Of a stretch of 64,000 nucleotides of DNA, positions 63,520-64,000 are shown piece after piece. The stretch lies in the NCBI GenBank assembly GCA_021202275.1, contig JAJQDI010000021.1:62001-126000 (forward strand), read 5' to 3'. The notes under the pieces are model-generated. The model searched no databases, was not told the origin of the DNA, and saw only the letters and a program-made list of their open reading frames with translations. Made by a program: the position numbers and the translations under genes. Position 1 is the stretch's first letter. Every line of letters starts with the position of its first letter. Source of the DNA: Bacteroides sp. Its GTDB lineage: Bacteria > Bacteroidota > Bacteroidia > Bacteroidales > Bacteroidaceae.

Positions 63520-63546
63520 GTAGAGACGCACGGCGTGCGTCTCTAC
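63520..63546. repeat. REP-like palindrome
   Basis: Perfect 12-bp arms GTAGAGACGCAC and complement with loop GGC. A GTAGAGACG palindrome of this form is a recurrent extragenic repeat in several phyla. Confidence 0.7.
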
Positions 63547-63709
63547 AGGATACCGGAATGGCATATCAGATACCAGGAATGAGCAACTTCTGTTTAGCAA
63601 CACATACGTAAGTCAATTAATTTATTTCTAATATTCCCAAATAATATTAAGTCGCGCAACCCTTTGAGTCACTTAATTGTATAGAAAGGCAGTATGAATA
63701 ACTTTTAAA

Positions 63710-64000
63710 ATGAATGAGAATATGAGAGATAATGGAGATTACAAGATAAACAGCGAAGGAAGAGATTCTTCCAACTGGTCCAGTCGTCCGGGTTCCGATC
63801 GTTTCGGAAATTATGAATCCAATCTTCAGAATACGGAAGATGTGTACGACTCCTGCGGATGCAACCAGCCGATCAGTGAAGCCGACCGGGAAAAAAGAAT
63901 AGAAGAACTGGACGAGCTGATCCATGACAAACTCGGAAAGTATGACGAAGATAATACCGGGCATACTGAACATATCCGGAGTGAGCATACGGATCATCAC
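63710..64000 (+). CDS. Incomplete ORF at the window edge (hydrophilic N-terminus)
   Basis: 97 codons open to the end. It is rich in Asp, Glu, Ser, Asn and His (DSCGCNQPISEADREKRIEE, ELDELIHDKLGKYDED), with a Cys-Gly-Cys pair and no signal peptide. Such tails precede membrane segments in some Bacteroidetes proteins, but the family is not recognised. The start could be ATG 63710 or 63722. The frame is probable, the function unknown. Confidence 0.55.
   Translation, partial: MNENMRDNGDYKINSEGRDSSNWSSRPGSDRFGNYESNLQNTEDVYDSCGCNQPISEADREKRIEELDELIHDKLGKYDEDNTGHTEHIRSEHTDHH

Overview
The window looks like a chromosomal segment of a Bacteroidales bacterium, most like Parabacteroides/Tannerellaceae or a close relative (the family placement is inference). 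The signs are: a SusC/SusD polysaccharide utilisation locus (PUL) with a propeller/LuxR regulator, Bacteroidetes-only families (DUF6452, DUF6048, DUF4199, DUF4248, DUF6625, DUF3836), AT-rich leaders without Shine-Dalgarno sequences, and many copies of the Bacteroidetes -7 promoter box TAnnTTTG. Core genes (mnmE, pheS, pgk, nth, ffs, a tRNA-Thr, maf, floA) show that this is chromosome and not a plasmid or phage.

Layout. 1-7888 is an AT-rich accessory cluster: an interrupted TlpA-type thioredoxin lipoprotein-like gene, a DUF6625 glycosyltransferase-like protein, a C39-peptidase ABC exporter, its HlyD adaptor, a second glycosyltransferase, and a stand-alone homologue of the lantibiotic dehydratase C-terminal (SpaB_C) domain. 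Together they resemble the distal half of a class I lanthipeptide or other RiPP cluster; precursor, main dehydratase and cyclase would lie upstream of base 1. 7958-20516 (minus strand) is a probable beta-glucan PUL: regulator, SusC, SusD, PKD-type surface lipoprotein, GH16 and GH3. 20877-21091 (minus) holds the SRP RNA and tRNA-Thr(TGT) in one short unit. 21302-25642 (plus) is a run of envelope genes, mntP and apbE, facing ttcA and a DUF486 protein. 26981-31406 carries a TPR/PD40 protein, an NfeD protein, floA, a nucleoside phosphorylase and an exonuclease. 31407-32413 is a repeat-rich intergenic region before mnmE. 34050-46082 is accessory: small secreted proteins and their relics, an S41 protease, an orphan DUF4157 protein, an MscS channel, DUF763, two small lipoproteins, TerC, a GNAT enzyme, a decayed DUF3836 gene and a second, interrupted GH3. 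46748-63412 is mostly housekeeping: pheS, MFS pump, nth, pgk, an ABC importer with a porin, DUF418, a large TPR protein, a five-gene minus-strand operon ending in maf, and a DUF4248 gene. An incomplete ORF runs off the right end.

Two themes go beyond ordinary annotation. First, eight lesions hit seven genes plus a partial gene copy: homopolymer indels (tlpA-like twice, GH3, ABC solute-binding protein), a lost SusC start codon, and in-frame stops (second GH3, DUF3836 relic, a duplicated small secreted protein). They are either real decay or sequencing error, and the homopolymer cases need separating from the substitution cases. Second, the intergenic DNA is rich in unexplained repeats: two 4 x 22-nt arrays of unrelated sequence but identical period, a 33-bp inverted-repeat pair spanning 743 bp, a second inverted element before pheS, and a family of inverted ATCGTAAATC elements that exactly fill the gap between co-directional genes at three loci.
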